Below are positions 45,236 to 53,976 of a DNA stretch of 64,000 nt, piece by piece (position 1 is the stretch's first letter; each line of letters opens with the position of its first letter). This DNA is from DASSQJ01 sp963726295 (GTDB taxonomy: Bacteria; Actinomycetota; Actinomycetes; Actinomycetales; Dermatophilaceae), in NCBI GenBank assembly GCA_963726295.1, contig CAVSBW010000003.1, forward strand, positions 1-64,000, read 5' to 3'. The notes beneath the pieces are model-generated. The model worked only from the letters and a program-made list of their open reading frames with translations, had not been told where the DNA came from and ran no database searches. The translations under genes and the position numbers were made by a program.

Positions 45236-46612
45236 ATGCGCACCCACACCACACCCCGGCGCCTGCGCGCCGTCGTCGCCCTGGCCGTCTCCGCGGCCCT
45301 CGCCGCCACCGTGGCCGCTGCCGCCCCTGCCGCCGCAGCCACCGGGGCCGTGCTCTACCCCAAGGTGACGTCCCTGTCTGCCCCCGACCGGGCCAACCCG
45401 CTGCGTGGCCAGTACCGGTGGATCGCCGCCCCGGCCTCGCCGTCGTCGTGGGAGTCGCCGGACCTCTACGACCGCGACCGCACCTACTGGGGGCGCCTGG
45501 AGCCGAGCAAGGGCAGCTACGACTTCACGATGATCGAGAACGGGCTGAACGACGTCGGCGCCAAGAAGGCCAAGTTCGGCTTCCGCGTCATGGCGTACTG
45601 CCCCGGCTGCTGGATGGAGCAGAGCTGGCGCAACCTGCCGCCGATCGCCCCGTCGTACGTCCCGAAGGACGCGAACGGCGTGCCCAAGTGGAACAGCGAG
45701 GCCTTCCTGTCCGGTTGGGAGAAGCTCTGGGCCGCCCTCGGCGCGAAGTACGGCAACGACAAGCGCCTCGGCTACGTCGACGTCGGCGGCTTCGGCAAGT
45801 ACGGCGAGTGGGGTCCGGTCGGCGACACGGTCACCGAGGCGAGCGCCAAGCGGATCATCGCCGCCGTCGCCAAGGCCTTCCCGAGGAAGCACGTCCTGCT
45901 CAGCACCGTGATGTCGTACCCGTTCACAGGGATCGCGAACGGCCGAGCCCCGTACGTCATGAAGTGGGCGCTGGACACCTACCGCAACACCGGGATGCGC
46001 AGCGACTGCCTCGGCAACCCGCTCATGCAGAAGCCCGAGAAGACGGCAGCCGGCGACATGACCGCCATGTGGAGGACGCGGCCGTTCTTCACGGAGTGGT
46101 GCACCAACGGCGACCCGACCCTGGCACGCAAGCAGGTGCGGGCGTACCACGTGTCGTCGGTCTCGAGCGGCAACCTCGCGCTCACACCGGAGACCATGAC
46201 CTCCGCGCAGCTCACCGACTACAAGGCGCTGCTCAAGCAGGCCGGGTACCGGTACGCCGCCACCCGCGCCGCCTTCTCGACCCTGCGGTCCGGGCAGCGG
46301 TTCCGGCTCGACCTGCGGATGCGCAACTACGGCTCCGCCCCGACCTACGACAGCTGGTCGGTGCGGCTGGTGTTCCGCGACAAGAACGGTCGGCTCAAGG
46401 CGGTCCGCACGCTCTCGATCGACCTGCGCGGGCTGGCCCCGGGCACCAAGAGCTACACGCGCTACCGCAAGGCTCCGTCGGTTCCGAGAGGTACCTACAA
46501 GGTCTCGCTCCAGGTCGTGGACCGGGGCGGCTACTCCCCCCGCCTCGAGCTCGTCAACGGCGCGCGCAACGGGGACGGCTCCTACACCCTGGGCAACGTC
46601 ACCATCTACTGA
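45236..46612 (+). CDS. secreted DUF4832/DUF4874-like glycosidase-fold protein
   Basis: A 458-residue exported protein. The signal peptide (RRLRAVVALAVSAALAATVAAAAPAAAA) is cleaved near residue 35. The mature protein starts with NPLRGQYRW, then YDRDRTYWGRLEPSKGSYDF, the pattern of a (beta/alpha)8 barrel like GH5/DUF4874, and GGFGKYGEWG. The last 120 residues form a beta-rich DUF4832-type domain (RFRLDLRMRNYGSAPTY, VPRGTYKVSLQVVDRG). A polysaccharide or exopolymer substrate is plausible but not known. ATG has GAGGAGGA 5 bases before it. A perfect hairpin follows the stop. Confidence 0.8.
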   Translation: MRTHTTPRRLRAVVALAVSAALAATVAAAAPAAAATGAVLYPKVTSLSAPDRANPLRGQYRWIAAPASPSSWESPDLYDRDRTYWGRLEPSKGSYDFTMIENGLNDVGAKKAKFGFRVMAYCPGCWMEQSWRNLPPIAPSYVPKDANGVPKWNSEAFLSGWEKLWAALGAKYGNDKRLGYVDVGGFGKYGEWGPVGDTVTEASAKRIIAAVAKAFPRKHVLLSTVMSYPFTGIANGRAPYVMKWALDTYRNTGMRSDCLGNPLMQKPEKTAAGDMTAMWRTRPFFTEWCTNGDPTLARKQVRAYHVSSVSSGNLALTPETMTSAQLTDYKALLKQAGYRYAATRAAFSTLRSGQRFRLDLRMRNYGSAPTYDSWSVRLVFRDKNGRLKAVRTLSIDLRGLAPGTKSYTRYRKAPSVPRGTYKVSLQVVDRGGYSPRLELVNGARNGDGSYTLGNVTIY

Positions 46613-46648
46613 GCCAACGACCCGCCGCCACGCGACGGCGGCACGCAC

Positions 46649-46687
46649 CGCCGAGCGGGCACGTCGTCACGACGTGCCCGCTCGGCG
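46649..46687 (+). terminator. 18-bp perfect hairpin terminator
   Basis: Arms CGCCGAGCGGGCACGTCG (46649-46666) and CGACGTGCCCGCTCGGCG (46670-46687) pair without mismatch around the loop TCA. It lies 37 bases after the DUF4832-like stop. There is no T-tract; such I-type hairpins are common ends of transcripts in GC-rich Actinobacteria. Confidence 0.8.
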
Positions 46688-46792
46688 CAGCCACGGGGCC
46701 GCCCGGCGGCCCCCGTCGTCCGGACGGTTGCCGGATGCGCCCGCGTCGGGTTGGGTGGGGCGGAATGACTCGATGACGAGGAGGATCCGCCG

Positions 46793-48766
46793 GTGACCGA
46801 CGACAGCCTGTCCAGCCATCTCCAGGAGATGGACCTCTCCCCCGACCCCGCCTTCGCCGCGCAGGCCAACGGGACCGCCGCCCTGTACGACGAGGCAGCC
46901 GACGACCACGAGGGCTTCTGGGCGCGGCAGGCGCGGGAGCGCATCTCCTGGGCCACGGACTTCGACCAGACGCTCGACTGGAGCGAGGCCCCCTTCGCGA
47001 AGTGGTTCGTCGGCGGGCGGCTCAACGTCGCCCACAACTGCGTCGACCGGCACGTCGAGGCCGGCAACGGCGACCGCGTGGCCATCCACTTCGAGGGGGC
47101 CAACGGCGACACCCGCACCATCACGTACGCGGACCTCCAGCGGGAGGTGGCCCGGACGGCCAACGCCCTGGAGTCCCTCGGCGTGGCCACGGGCGACCGG
47201 GTGGCGATCTACATGCCGATGATCCCCGAGACGGTGTTCACGATGCTCGCCTGCGCGCGCCTGGGCGCCCCGCACTCGGTGATCTTCGGCGGGTTCTCCG
47301 CCGAGGCGCTGCACACGCGCATCGCCGACGCCGAGGCCAAGGTCGTCGTCACCACCGACGGCCAGTGGCGCAAGGGCAAGGCGGCGCCACTGAAGGCAGC
47401 GGTCGACGCCGCCATCGACCACGGCGACGACGAGTCCCCCGTCGAGAAGGTGCTCGTGGTCCGCCGCACCGAGTCCGAGGTGCAGTGGAACGAGGGGCGC
47501 GACGTCTGGTGGCACGACGTCGTCGACGACCAGCCCGACACGCACGGGGCACAGGACCACGACAGCGAGCACCCGCTGTTCATCCTCTACACGTCGGGCA
47601 CCACCGGGAGCCCGAAGGGCATCTTCCACACGACCGGCGGGTACCTCACCCAGGCGGCGTACACGAACGCGGTGGTGCACGACGTTCACCCCGAGACCGA
47701 CGTCTACTGGTGCACCGCCGACGTCGGCTGGGTCACCGGGCACAGCTACATCGTCTACGGGCCGCTGGCGAACGGGGCGACCCAGGTGCTCTTCGAGGGC
47801 ACCCCGGACAGCCCGCACCAGGGACGCTGGTGGGAGATCGTCGAGAAGTACAAGGTGTCGGTCCTCTACACCGCGCCCACCGCCATCCGCACCTTCATGA
47901 AGTGGGGCGCGGACATCCCGGCGAAGTACGACATGTCGTCGATCCGCGTCCTCGGCAGCGTCGGCGAGCCGATCAACCCCGAGGCGTGGCTCTGGTACCG
48001 CAAGCACATCGGCGGCGACAAGGCCCCCATCGTCGACACGTGGTGGCAGACCGAGACCGGCGCCATCATGATCAGCCCGTTGCCCGGGGTCACGACCCTC
48101 GAGCCGGGCAGCGCCCAGAAGCCCATCCCGGGCATCGCCGCCGAGATCCTCGACGACGACGGCAAGCCGTTCACCGAGGCCGAGAAGGTCGGCTACCTCG
48201 TGCTCACCAAGCCGTGGCCGTCGATGCTGCGCGGAATCTGGGGCGACCCGGAGCGGTACAAGGAGACGTACTGGAGCCGGTTCGGCGAGAAGTACTACTT
48301 CGCCGGCGACGGGGCCAAGTACGACGAGAAGGGCAACATCTGGCTGCTCGGCCGGGTCGACGACGTGATGAACGTGTCGGGGCACCGGCTCTCCACCGCC
48401 GAGATCGAGTCGGCGCTCGTCTCGCACCCGTCCGTCGCCGAGGCCGCCGTCGTGGGCGCCACCGACGAGACCACCGGCCAGGCCGTGTGCGCGTTCGTCA
48501 TCCTGCGCGGGGGGGCGTCCGACCAGGGCGAGGACACCGTCCAGGAGCTGCGAAACCACGTGGCCAAGGAGATCGGTCCGATCGCCAAGCCGCGCCAGAT
48601 CATGATCGTCCCCGAGCTGCCCAAGACCCGGTCGGGCAAGATCATGCGCCGCCTCCTGCGCGACGTCGCCGAGAACCGCGAGGTGGGCGATGTCACGACC
48701 CTCGCCGACTCGTCGGTGATGAACCTCATCCAGGAGGGCTTGCAGGGCGGCTCGTCCTCGGAGTAG
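46793..48766 (+). CDS. acs: acetyl-CoA synthetase (AMP-forming)
   Basis: Activates acetate to acetyl-CoA through acetyl-AMP. The 657-residue ANL enzyme has FVGGRLNVAHNCVDRH, the P-loop-like LYTSGTTGSPKGI, DVGWVTGHSYIVYGPL, WWQTETGAIMISPLPG, GRVDDVMNVSGHRLSTAEIE and the C-terminal PKTRSGKIMRR with Lys616, the lysine acetylated in homologues to switch off the enzyme. GTG start follows GAGGAGGATCC. Homologue of Rv3667 and first gene of the block colinear with M. tuberculosis. A stem-loop follows the stop. Confidence 0.97.
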   Translation: MTDDSLSSHLQEMDLSPDPAFAAQANGTAALYDEAADDHEGFWARQARERISWATDFDQTLDWSEAPFAKWFVGGRLNVAHNCVDRHVEAGNGDRVAIHFEGANGDTRTITYADLQREVARTANALESLGVATGDRVAIYMPMIPETVFTMLACARLGAPHSVIFGGFSAEALHTRIADAEAKVVVTTDGQWRKGKAAPLKAAVDAAIDHGDDESPVEKVLVVRRTESEVQWNEGRDVWWHDVVDDQPDTHGAQDHDSEHPLFILYTSGTTGSPKGIFHTTGGYLTQAAYTNAVVHDVHPETDVYWCTADVGWVTGHSYIVYGPLANGATQVLFEGTPDSPHQGRWWEIVEKYKVSVLYTAPTAIRTFMKWGADIPAKYDMSSIRVLGSVGEPINPEAWLWYRKHIGGDKAPIVDTWWQTETGAIMISPLPGVTTLEPGSAQKPIPGIAAEILDDDGKPFTEAEKVGYLVLTKPWPSMLRGIWGDPERYKETYWSRFGEKYYFAGDGAKYDEKGNIWLLGRVDDVMNVSGHRLSTAEIESALVSHPSVAEAAVVGATDETTGQAVCAFVILRGGASDQGEDTVQELRNHVAKEIGPIAKPRQIMIVPELPKTRSGKIMRRLLRDVAENREVGDVTTLADSSVMNLIQEGLQGGSSSE

Positions 48767-48775
48767 CCACCCCTC

Positions 48776-48808
48776 GGTGCCGCCGCCCGGGATCCGGGCG
48801 GCGGCACC
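48776..48808 (+). terminator. 15-bp perfect hairpin terminator after acs
   Basis: GGTGCCGCCGCCCGG and CCGGGCGGCGGCACC pair around the loop GAT, 9 bases after the acs stop codon. No T-run follows. Confidence 0.8.
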
Positions 48809-48910
48809 GCGTGCGTCCGCCCTCGGCGGCCCCCACCCCACCGCCACTGGGTAAGGTCGGGGTGAGGGCCCGGACGGGCCACACCCACACCTCGGAGGAG
48901 GCGGAGCCGG

Positions 48911-49336
48911 ATGGCGAACGGGACCGACCGCACCATCGGCCAGCTGGTCGCCGACGCGACGCACGACCTGCAGGCCATCGTCCGCGGCGAGATCGACCTC
49001 GCCAAGGCCGAGATCACCTCCGGCGCCAAGGTCATGGGAAGAGGCGCGGGGCTGCTCGTGGGTGCCGGCTTCGTCGGCCTCTTCGGGCTGGTGTTCCTGT
49101 TCCACACCCTGGCGCGGCTGATCGGCGTCTGGCTGCCGGTGTGGGCCGGCTACGCCATCGTCACCGCCCTCCTCTTCGTCGTGGCGGCCGTCCTCGGCCT
49201 CCTCGGGCGCAAGGCCCTCCAAGAGGCACGTCCCGCCCCCGAACGCGCCATCGAGCAGGGCAGGGCCACCGTCGCGGTCCTCAAGAAGGAGCAGCCCCCG
49301 GTTGCCACGAACGGCACGGGACCCGCCGCCTCCTGA
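48911..49336 (+). CDS. actinobacterial holin-X/phage-holin-3_6-family membrane protein
   Basis: A 141-residue membrane protein. The N-terminal amphipathic region TIGQLVADATHDLQAIVRGEIDLAKAEI is followed by two long helices (about 46-72 and 80-103) and a charged tail. The pattern is that of PF07332-type proteins, widespread in Actinobacteria on the chromosome and not linked to a prophage here. Corresponds by position to Rv3669. GGAGGAGGCGG lies upstream of the ATG. Despite the family name, no lytic role is supported. Confidence 0.83.
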   Translation: MANGTDRTIGQLVADATHDLQAIVRGEIDLAKAEITSGAKVMGRGAGLLVGAGFVGLFGLVFLFHTLARLIGVWLPVWAGYAIVTALLFVVAAVLGLLGRKALQEARPAPERAIEQGRATVAVLKKEQPPVATNGTGPAAS

Positions 49337-49379
49337 CGAGCGGAGCCCGAACGGGGAGGGCGCGGGCCGCGCCCCCTGG

Positions 49380-50588
49380 TCAGCCGACCGAGCAGTTGCC
49401 CGACGACACCGGTGAGGTGCTCGCCCGCCCCTGCCTGAGCACCGGAAGCACCTCGTCGAGAGTGAGTGCGTAGCCGGTCTGCCGGTCGTCCAGGGAGGTG
49501 GCGAAGACCATCCCGACGACCCGCCCGCGGGTGTCGAGCACCGGCCCCCCCGAGGCGCCCTTGCGGATTTCGGCGCGCAGGGAGTAGATCTCGCGGTCGA
49601 TGCCTGGCTGCCCGTAGATGTCGGCACCGGTGGCGGTGAGCACGTTGCGCACGCGGGCCGGCCCGACGAAGAGCCCGTTGTCACCGGGGAACCCGGCCAC
49701 CACGGCACTGTCGCCGCTCTCGAGCGTAGCCCCCCGCGAGAGGGCCCGGGCGCCGAGGCCGGGGACCGCCAGGATCGCCACGTCGCGCGCGGGGTCGAGG
49801 GCGACGATGGACGCCTCGTACTCCGTCCCGGTGCCGTCGACGTCGACGGTGACCCGGGAGGAGCCGGCCACCACGTGCGCGTTCGTCGCGACGTGGCCAC
49901 GAGCGGCCACCCAGCCGCTGCCCACCTGCACCTGACCGCAGCCCGGAGCGTCGGCCCGCACGTGGATCACCGAGCGCAGCGCCCGTGTGACCCCGGCGTT
50001 CCCGGCGACCTCCGGATCGGGTGGCTGCACCGAGCTGATCGGCTCCGGGCCGAGGCCCTCGAAGACGCGGGGGAACCCCTCGCGGTCGAGCGCCGCCGTG
50101 ACCTGGTCGACGAGCCCGCTGGCGGCGGGCGGCATGAGCGAGTCGATGGTGGTGACGACGCTCGAGCCGGCCACGACCCTGCGGAGCTCCCGGGGGCCGG
50201 ACGTACGGACCGCCCCGGCGACCACCCAGAGGACCAGCACGGCGGCGAGGAGGACGGCCACCATCCCGACCGCGCTGTCGACGGTGCGCGCGGCCGGGGC
50301 GCGGACGCGGTCGCGCAGCCGGGCTGCGAGGACGAGGAGCAGGCCCTGGCAGATGCTCGCGACGGCGAGGACGAGGACGACGAGGAAGAGCGCCCCCATC
50401 GGGGTGCCGTGGGCGACACCGAGCGGACCCTCGATGAGGCCCGGCCCCCACCGGAGCGCGACGTACGCACCGCCGAGGAGACCGACGAGCCCGAAGGCCG
50501 CCGCCACGAACCCCTGCCGCCAGCCGCTGTAGGCGTAGAGGACGAGCACCACGACGAGAACGATGTCGAGCACCATCGACCCGGTCAC
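49380..50588 (-). CDS. MarP-like membrane-anchored periplasmic serine protease
   Basis: A 402-residue protein. Residues 1-150 hold four helices resembling a CvpA-type membrane domain; residues 200-400 form a trypsin-like protease. Catalytic residues are His238 (ATNAHVVAG), Asp269 (LDPARDVAIL) and Ser346 (RKGASGGPVLD). M. tuberculosis MarP (Rv3671c), needed for acid and oxidative resistance, has this architecture, and the neighbouring NUDIX and nth genes match. GTG at 50588 overlaps the NUDIX stop (GTGA) and has GAGGAGGA 7 bases before it, so it is translationally coupled. Confidence 0.92.
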   Translation of the reverse strand: MTGSMVLDIVLVVVLVLYAYSGWRQGFVAAAFGLVGLLGGAYVALRWGPGLIEGPLGVAHGTPMGALFLVVLVLAVASICQGLLLVLAARLRDRVRAPAARTVDSAVGMVAVLLAAVLVLWVVAGAVRTSGPRELRRVVAGSSVVTTIDSLMPPAASGLVDQVTAALDREGFPRVFEGLGPEPISSVQPPDPEVAGNAGVTRALRSVIHVRADAPGCGQVQVGSGWVAARGHVATNAHVVAGSSRVTVDVDGTGTEYEASIVALDPARDVAILAVPGLGARALSRGATLESGDSAVVAGFPGDNGLFVGPARVRNVLTATGADIYGQPGIDREIYSLRAEIRKGASGGPVLDTRGRVVGMVFATSLDDRQTGYALTLDEVLPVLRQGRASTSPVSSGNCSVG

Positions 50589-51271
50589 GGCCAGTCCTCC
50601 TCGGCCTCGACGGCCCGCATCCACGGCGAGCGCACGCGGTCCGGCAGCTCGCGCTCCCGCGCCTCGTCCCAGGGCCGCGACAGACCGGACAGGTCGAGCA
50701 CGGTGCTGAGCAGCATCGCGGTGAAGCCCCAGACGAAGAGCCCGCCCACGTCGAACCCGGGTCCACGGTAGGGCCCGAAGACGGCAGTGAACCGGCGGTC
50801 CGGGTCCACGAGGTGGGCCACGGGCACGCGCACGACCTGCTCGACCTCGCGGCGGTCGACGACCCGGACGGGCACCGGGTCGGGCCACCAGGCGAGCACG
50901 GGCGTGACGGCGTTGCGGCTGGGGGCGAGGAAGAGCGGTGGGAAGGACGCCAGGACCTCGACGCCGGCACGGTCGAGCCCGACCTCCTCCTCCGCCTCCC
51001 GGAGCGCGGCCTCCACCGGTCCGTCGTCCTCGGGGTCGATGGCGCCGCCGGGGAAGGACACCTGCCCGGGGTGCGAGCGCAGCGTGTGTGCCCGCTCGGT
51101 GAGCACCACGTCCTCCCCGCCGTTCGGGTCGGGCCCGAAGAGCATGAGCACGGCGGACCGGCGGTCGTCCTCGCCCGGGGGGGCGTAGGTGCTGAACCAC
51201 TCGTGGTCGGCGACGTCCTCGCGCTCGGCCAGCCGGTGCAGCCACTCGGGGCGTGGGACCGGGCGGCGCAT
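50585..51271 (-). CDS. NUDIX hydrolase, CoA pyrophosphatase-like
   Basis: A 228-residue protein with the Nudix box GGAIDPEDDGPVEAALREAEEEVGL and, ahead of it, the LRSHPGQVSFPGG segment characteristic of CoA pyrophosphatases (NudL/YeaB; Rv3672c homologue). It probably hydrolyses CoA or a CoA derivative to phosphopantetheine and 3',5'-ADP; substrate is inferred. ATG at 51271 is preferred because TACGAT ends 7 bases before it (leaderless); ATG 51280 is an alternative. It is the first gene of a pair with marP. Confidence 0.9.
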   Translation of the reverse strand: MRRPVPRPEWLHRLAEREDVADHEWFSTYAPPGEDDRRSAVLMLFGPDPNGGEDVVLTERAHTLRSHPGQVSFPGGAIDPEDDGPVEAALREAEEEVGLDRAGVEVLASFPPLFLAPSRNAVTPVLAWWPDPVPVRVVDRREVEQVVRVPVAHLVDPDRRFTAVFGPYRGPGFDVGGLFVWGFTAMLLSTVLDLSGLSRPWDEARERELPDRVRSPWMRAVEAEEDWP

Positions 51272-51337
51272 GCGGGTCATCGTAGGCAACGCCGCTGGGC
51301 TGCCGGCGCACCCGTCCCCGCAGCCGGCGCCGGGGGC

Positions 51338-51550
51338 TCAGCGCCGGATGAGCCAGAGCACCAGGGTGACGACCACCGAGACCAGCACCATGGTGGTGAG
51401 AGGCACGTACACCCGCACCCCCGGCCGCTCGATGCGGATGTCGCCCGGGAGGTGGCCGAACCATGCCAGCCCACCGGCCCACGCCAGGCCGCCGGCGACG
51501 ACGAGGAGCACACCGAGACCGACGAGCAGCGGCCCGAGGTCACGGCCCAC
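51338..51550 (-). CDS. DUF2905 small membrane protein
   Basis: A 70-residue protein with two helices (about 5-27 and 48-68) joined by the loop WFGHLPGDIRIERPGVRVYVPL, which is the DUF2905 signature (G-(R/H)LPGDI). No function is known for the family. GTG at 51550 has AAGGAG 6 bases before it; it lies in a 343-base interval between the NUDIX gene and the next hydrolase that otherwise contains only this frame. Confidence 0.88.
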   Translation of the reverse strand: MGRDLGPLLVGLGVLLVVAGGLAWAGGLAWFGHLPGDIRIERPGVRVYVPLTTMVLVSVVVTLVLWLIRR

Positions 51551-51613
51551 GGCGACTCCTTCCGCATGCGGCTGGTGGGCCCACGGTAGGCCAGCCGCGA
51601 CTAGGGTCGCCGC

Positions 51614-52345
51614 GTGGATGCGCTGGACGGGTGGTCGGCGGGCGAGCACACCGCGGACGCCCGCACCACGACCGTGTACCGGCGGGGTGTGGGGCCGGCC
51701 GTGGTCGTCCTCCACGAGAGCCCCGGGCTGACCCCCGAGGTGGTCGCCTTCGGGGAGCACCTGGTCGGCGCCGGCTTCACGGTTGCCCTGCCCCACCTCT
51801 TCGGTCCCGCCGGACGTCGGCCCCGTCCCGGGGAGTCGGCGGTGGTGCTGTCGCGGCTGTGCGTCTCGCGGGACTTCGCGCTCTTCACCACCGGGGCGAC
51901 CACCCCGCTGGCCGGCTGGCTGCGCGACCTCGCCCGCACGCTGCACGCCGAGTGCGGCGGCCCGGGGGTGGGTGTCCTCGGGATGTGCCTCACGGGGGGT
52001 TTCGCGCTGGCCGCGATGCTCGACCCCGCCGTCGTGGCCCCCGTCCTGGCCCAGCCGGCCGTGCCGGTGCCCCTCGGACCGGTCCCCGCGGCCGACGTGG
52101 GGCTGGACCCCGGGGACCTCGACCGCGTCATCGAGCGGGTGGCCGCGGGCTGCCCGGTGCTCGGGGTGCGCTATACCGCTGACCGGTCGACCGGCACCCG
52201 CTTCGAGACCCTCCGGCAACGGCTCGGGGATGCCTTCCTGGCTCTCGAACTGCCCGGCCGCGGGCATGCCACCCTGACGGCGGACCGGCATCCTGAAGCG
52301 GTCCAGCGGGTCACGGCGTTCCTGCGCGAGCGGCTCTCGCCCTAG
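51614..52345 (+). CDS. dienelactone hydrolase-family protein
   Basis: A 243-residue alpha/beta hydrolase. The nucleophile elbow is GMCLTGG with a cysteine, and the conserved LHESPGLTPEV and GHATLTADRH segments give the family's glutamate and histidine. It resembles the hydrolase at 10.6-11.3 kb only at the family level. GTG start 51614 lies 6 bases after TAGGGT, so the transcript is probably leaderless. Its 3' end overlaps the convergent nth gene by four bases. Confidence 0.83.
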   Translation: MDALDGWSAGEHTADARTTTVYRRGVGPAVVVLHESPGLTPEVVAFGEHLVGAGFTVALPHLFGPAGRRPRPGESAVVLSRLCVSRDFALFTTGATTPLAGWLRDLARTLHAECGGPGVGVLGMCLTGGFALAAMLDPAVVAPVLAQPAVPVPLGPVPAADVGLDPGDLDRVIERVAAGCPVLGVRYTADRSTGTRFETLRQRLGDAFLALELPGRGHATLTADRHPEAVQRVTAFLRERLSP

Positions 52346-53136
52346 CCGGGTGGGTCGTCCGGCAGCGGGCCGGGCGGGGGCACCGGGAGGGTCGCGCCGG
52401 GTGCGAGCTCGAACTTGAGGAGCGCGCGCGCCTTCTCCGGGTCGGTCTCGCCCTCGCCGTACGCCGGGCACCAGCGGGTGAGCGGGCAGGCACCGCACGC
52501 CGGGCGGCGGGCGAAGCAGGTGCGGCGTCCGTGGAAGATGACGACGTGGCTGAGCATCGTCCAGTCGCGCTTCGGGATGAGGGCGGCGACGTCGGCCTCC
52601 ACCTTCACCGGGTCGGTCTCGGTGGACCACGCCCACCGTCGCACCAACCGCCCGAAGTGCGTGTCGACGGTGATGCCGGGCACCCCGAAGGCGTTGCCGA
52701 GGACGACGTTGGCGGACTTGCGGCCGACGCCGGGCAGGGTCACGAGGTCGGCCATCCGCCCCGGCACCTCACCGTCGAAGCGCTCGGTGATCGCCTGGGC
52801 GAGGGAGATCACCGAGTTCGTCTTGGCACGGAAGAAGCCGGTGGGCCGCAGCACCTGCTCCATCTCGGCCCGGTCCGCCGACGCGAGGGCCTCGGCGTCG
52901 GGCCACCGCGAGAAGAGGGTGGGGGTGACGGTGTTGACCATGACGTCCGTGGTCTGGGCGGACAGGACGGTGGCGACGAGCAGCTGCAGCGGGGTCTCGA
53001 AGTCCAGCTCGCAGTGGGCGTAGGGGTAGCGCTCGAGCAGCGCTGCGTTGATGCGGCGCGCTCGCCGGGTCCGCGCCAGCGGGGTCTCCTCCCCCTGGGC
53101 TGCTCGGCGCACGGCGGGCGATGGGCGGGTAGGCAC
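52342..53136 (-). CDS. nth: endonuclease III (DNA glycosylase/AP lyase)
   Basis: Removes oxidised pyrimidines from DNA and nicks the abasic site. The 264-residue enzyme has the helix-hairpin-helix LVTLPGVGRKSANVVLG with the catalytic lysine, the catalytic aspartate in VDTHFGRLVRR, and the iron-sulfur loop CFARRPACGACPLTRWC (C-x6-C-x2-C-x5-C). Extra proline-rich residues follow. GTG at 53136 lies 6 bases after TAGTCT. Homologue of Rv3674c, divergent from crp as in M. tuberculosis. Confidence 0.96.
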   Translation of the reverse strand: MPTRPSPAVRRAAQGEETPLARTRRARRINAALLERYPYAHCELDFETPLQLLVATVLSAQTTDVMVNTVTPTLFSRWPDAEALASADRAEMEQVLRPTGFFRAKTNSVISLAQAITERFDGEVPGRMADLVTLPGVGRKSANVVLGNAFGVPGITVDTHFGRLVRRWAWSTETDPVKVEADVAALIPKRDWTMLSHVVIFHGRRTCFARRPACGACPLTRWCPAYGEGETDPEKARALLKFELAPGATLPVPPPGPLPDDPPG

Positions 53137-53203
53137 GGTCGCAGACTACGGGCCGGGTCCGGCGGGCGGCCCTGACGGCATCGCCTCTGGCACACTGTGG
53201 GTC

Positions 53204-53881
53204 GTGGATCACGACGTGGTGCGGAAGGCCCCGCTCTTCGGGGGCCTCGACGAGCAGGCGGCCGAGACGCTCATCGGGACGATGAACGCGCAGCGCCTCG
53301 AGCGCGGAGACGTGCTGTTCCACGAGGGCGACCAGGGTGACCGGCTCTACGTCATCGGTGAGGGCAAGATCAAGCTCGGCCGCACGAGCACCGACGGCCG
53401 CGAGAACCTCCTGGCCATCCTCGGCCCAGGCGAGATGTTCGGCGAGCTGTCGTTGTTCGACCCCGGGCCGCGCACGGCCACCGCCACGGCCGTCGCCGAG
53501 ACCCAGCTGCTCTCGATGGGCAACGAACAGCTGCGCGAGTTCCTCCACCAGCGTCCCGGCGTGGCGGCCACGTTGCTGGCCGCCCTGGCCCGGCGGCTGC
53601 GGCGCACCAACGACGTGCTCGCCGACCTGGTCTTCACCGACGTGCCCGGCCGGGTCGCCAAGGCCCTGCTCGACCTCGCCGGCCGGTTCGGGCGCCCGGT
53701 CGAGGACGGCGTCCTCGTCGCGCACGACCTCACCCAGGAAGAGCTCGCGCAGCTCGTCGGGGCCTCGCGTGAGACGGTGAACAAGGCGCTCGCCGACTTC
53801 GCCTCCCGCGGGTGGCTGCGGCTCGAGGCACGCGCCGTGCTCCTCATCGACGTCGAGCGGCTGCGCCGCCGCGCTCGCTGA
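53204..53881 (+). CDS. crp: Crp/Fnr-family cAMP-responsive regulator
   Basis: A 225-residue global regulator like Rv3676 and GlxR. The cyclic-nucleotide domain contains GDVLFHEGDQGDRLYVIGEGKIKLGR and the phosphate-binding cassette GEMFGELSLFDPGPRTATATA with the arginine that contacts cAMP. A long dimer helix leads to the winged helix-turn-helix (LTQEELAQLVGASRETVNKALADFASRGWL). The start is GTG 53204, 7 bases after CACACT. It is divergent from nth and followed by the convergent MBL gene, the same order as in mycobacteria. Confidence 0.94.
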   Translation: MDHDVVRKAPLFGGLDEQAAETLIGTMNAQRLERGDVLFHEGDQGDRLYVIGEGKIKLGRTSTDGRENLLAILGPGEMFGELSLFDPGPRTATATAVAETQLLSMGNEQLREFLHQRPGVAATLLAALARRLRRTNDVLADLVFTDVPGRVAKALLDLAGRFGRPVEDGVLVAHDLTQEELAQLVGASRETVNKALADFASRGWLRLEARAVLLIDVERLRRRAR

Positions 53882-53976
53882 CGCCGGCCCTCGTGGCCGG
53901 GTGACGGACGGTGCACCCGGGAGGCAGGCGCAGGGACGCTGCATCCGGGCTGGTGGGCGGCCGGGCGGCTGGGCGG

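Noticed and set aside
48911..49336. A prophage remnant suggested by the holin-like protein.
   Set aside because: No other phage gene is near, and the protein is a standard chromosomal actinobacterial family at a conserved position.
46667..49900. A 1077-codon minus-strand frame opposite acs.
   Set aside because: Its end merges with the marP frame, but the long part is the shadow of acs, whose motifs are complete.
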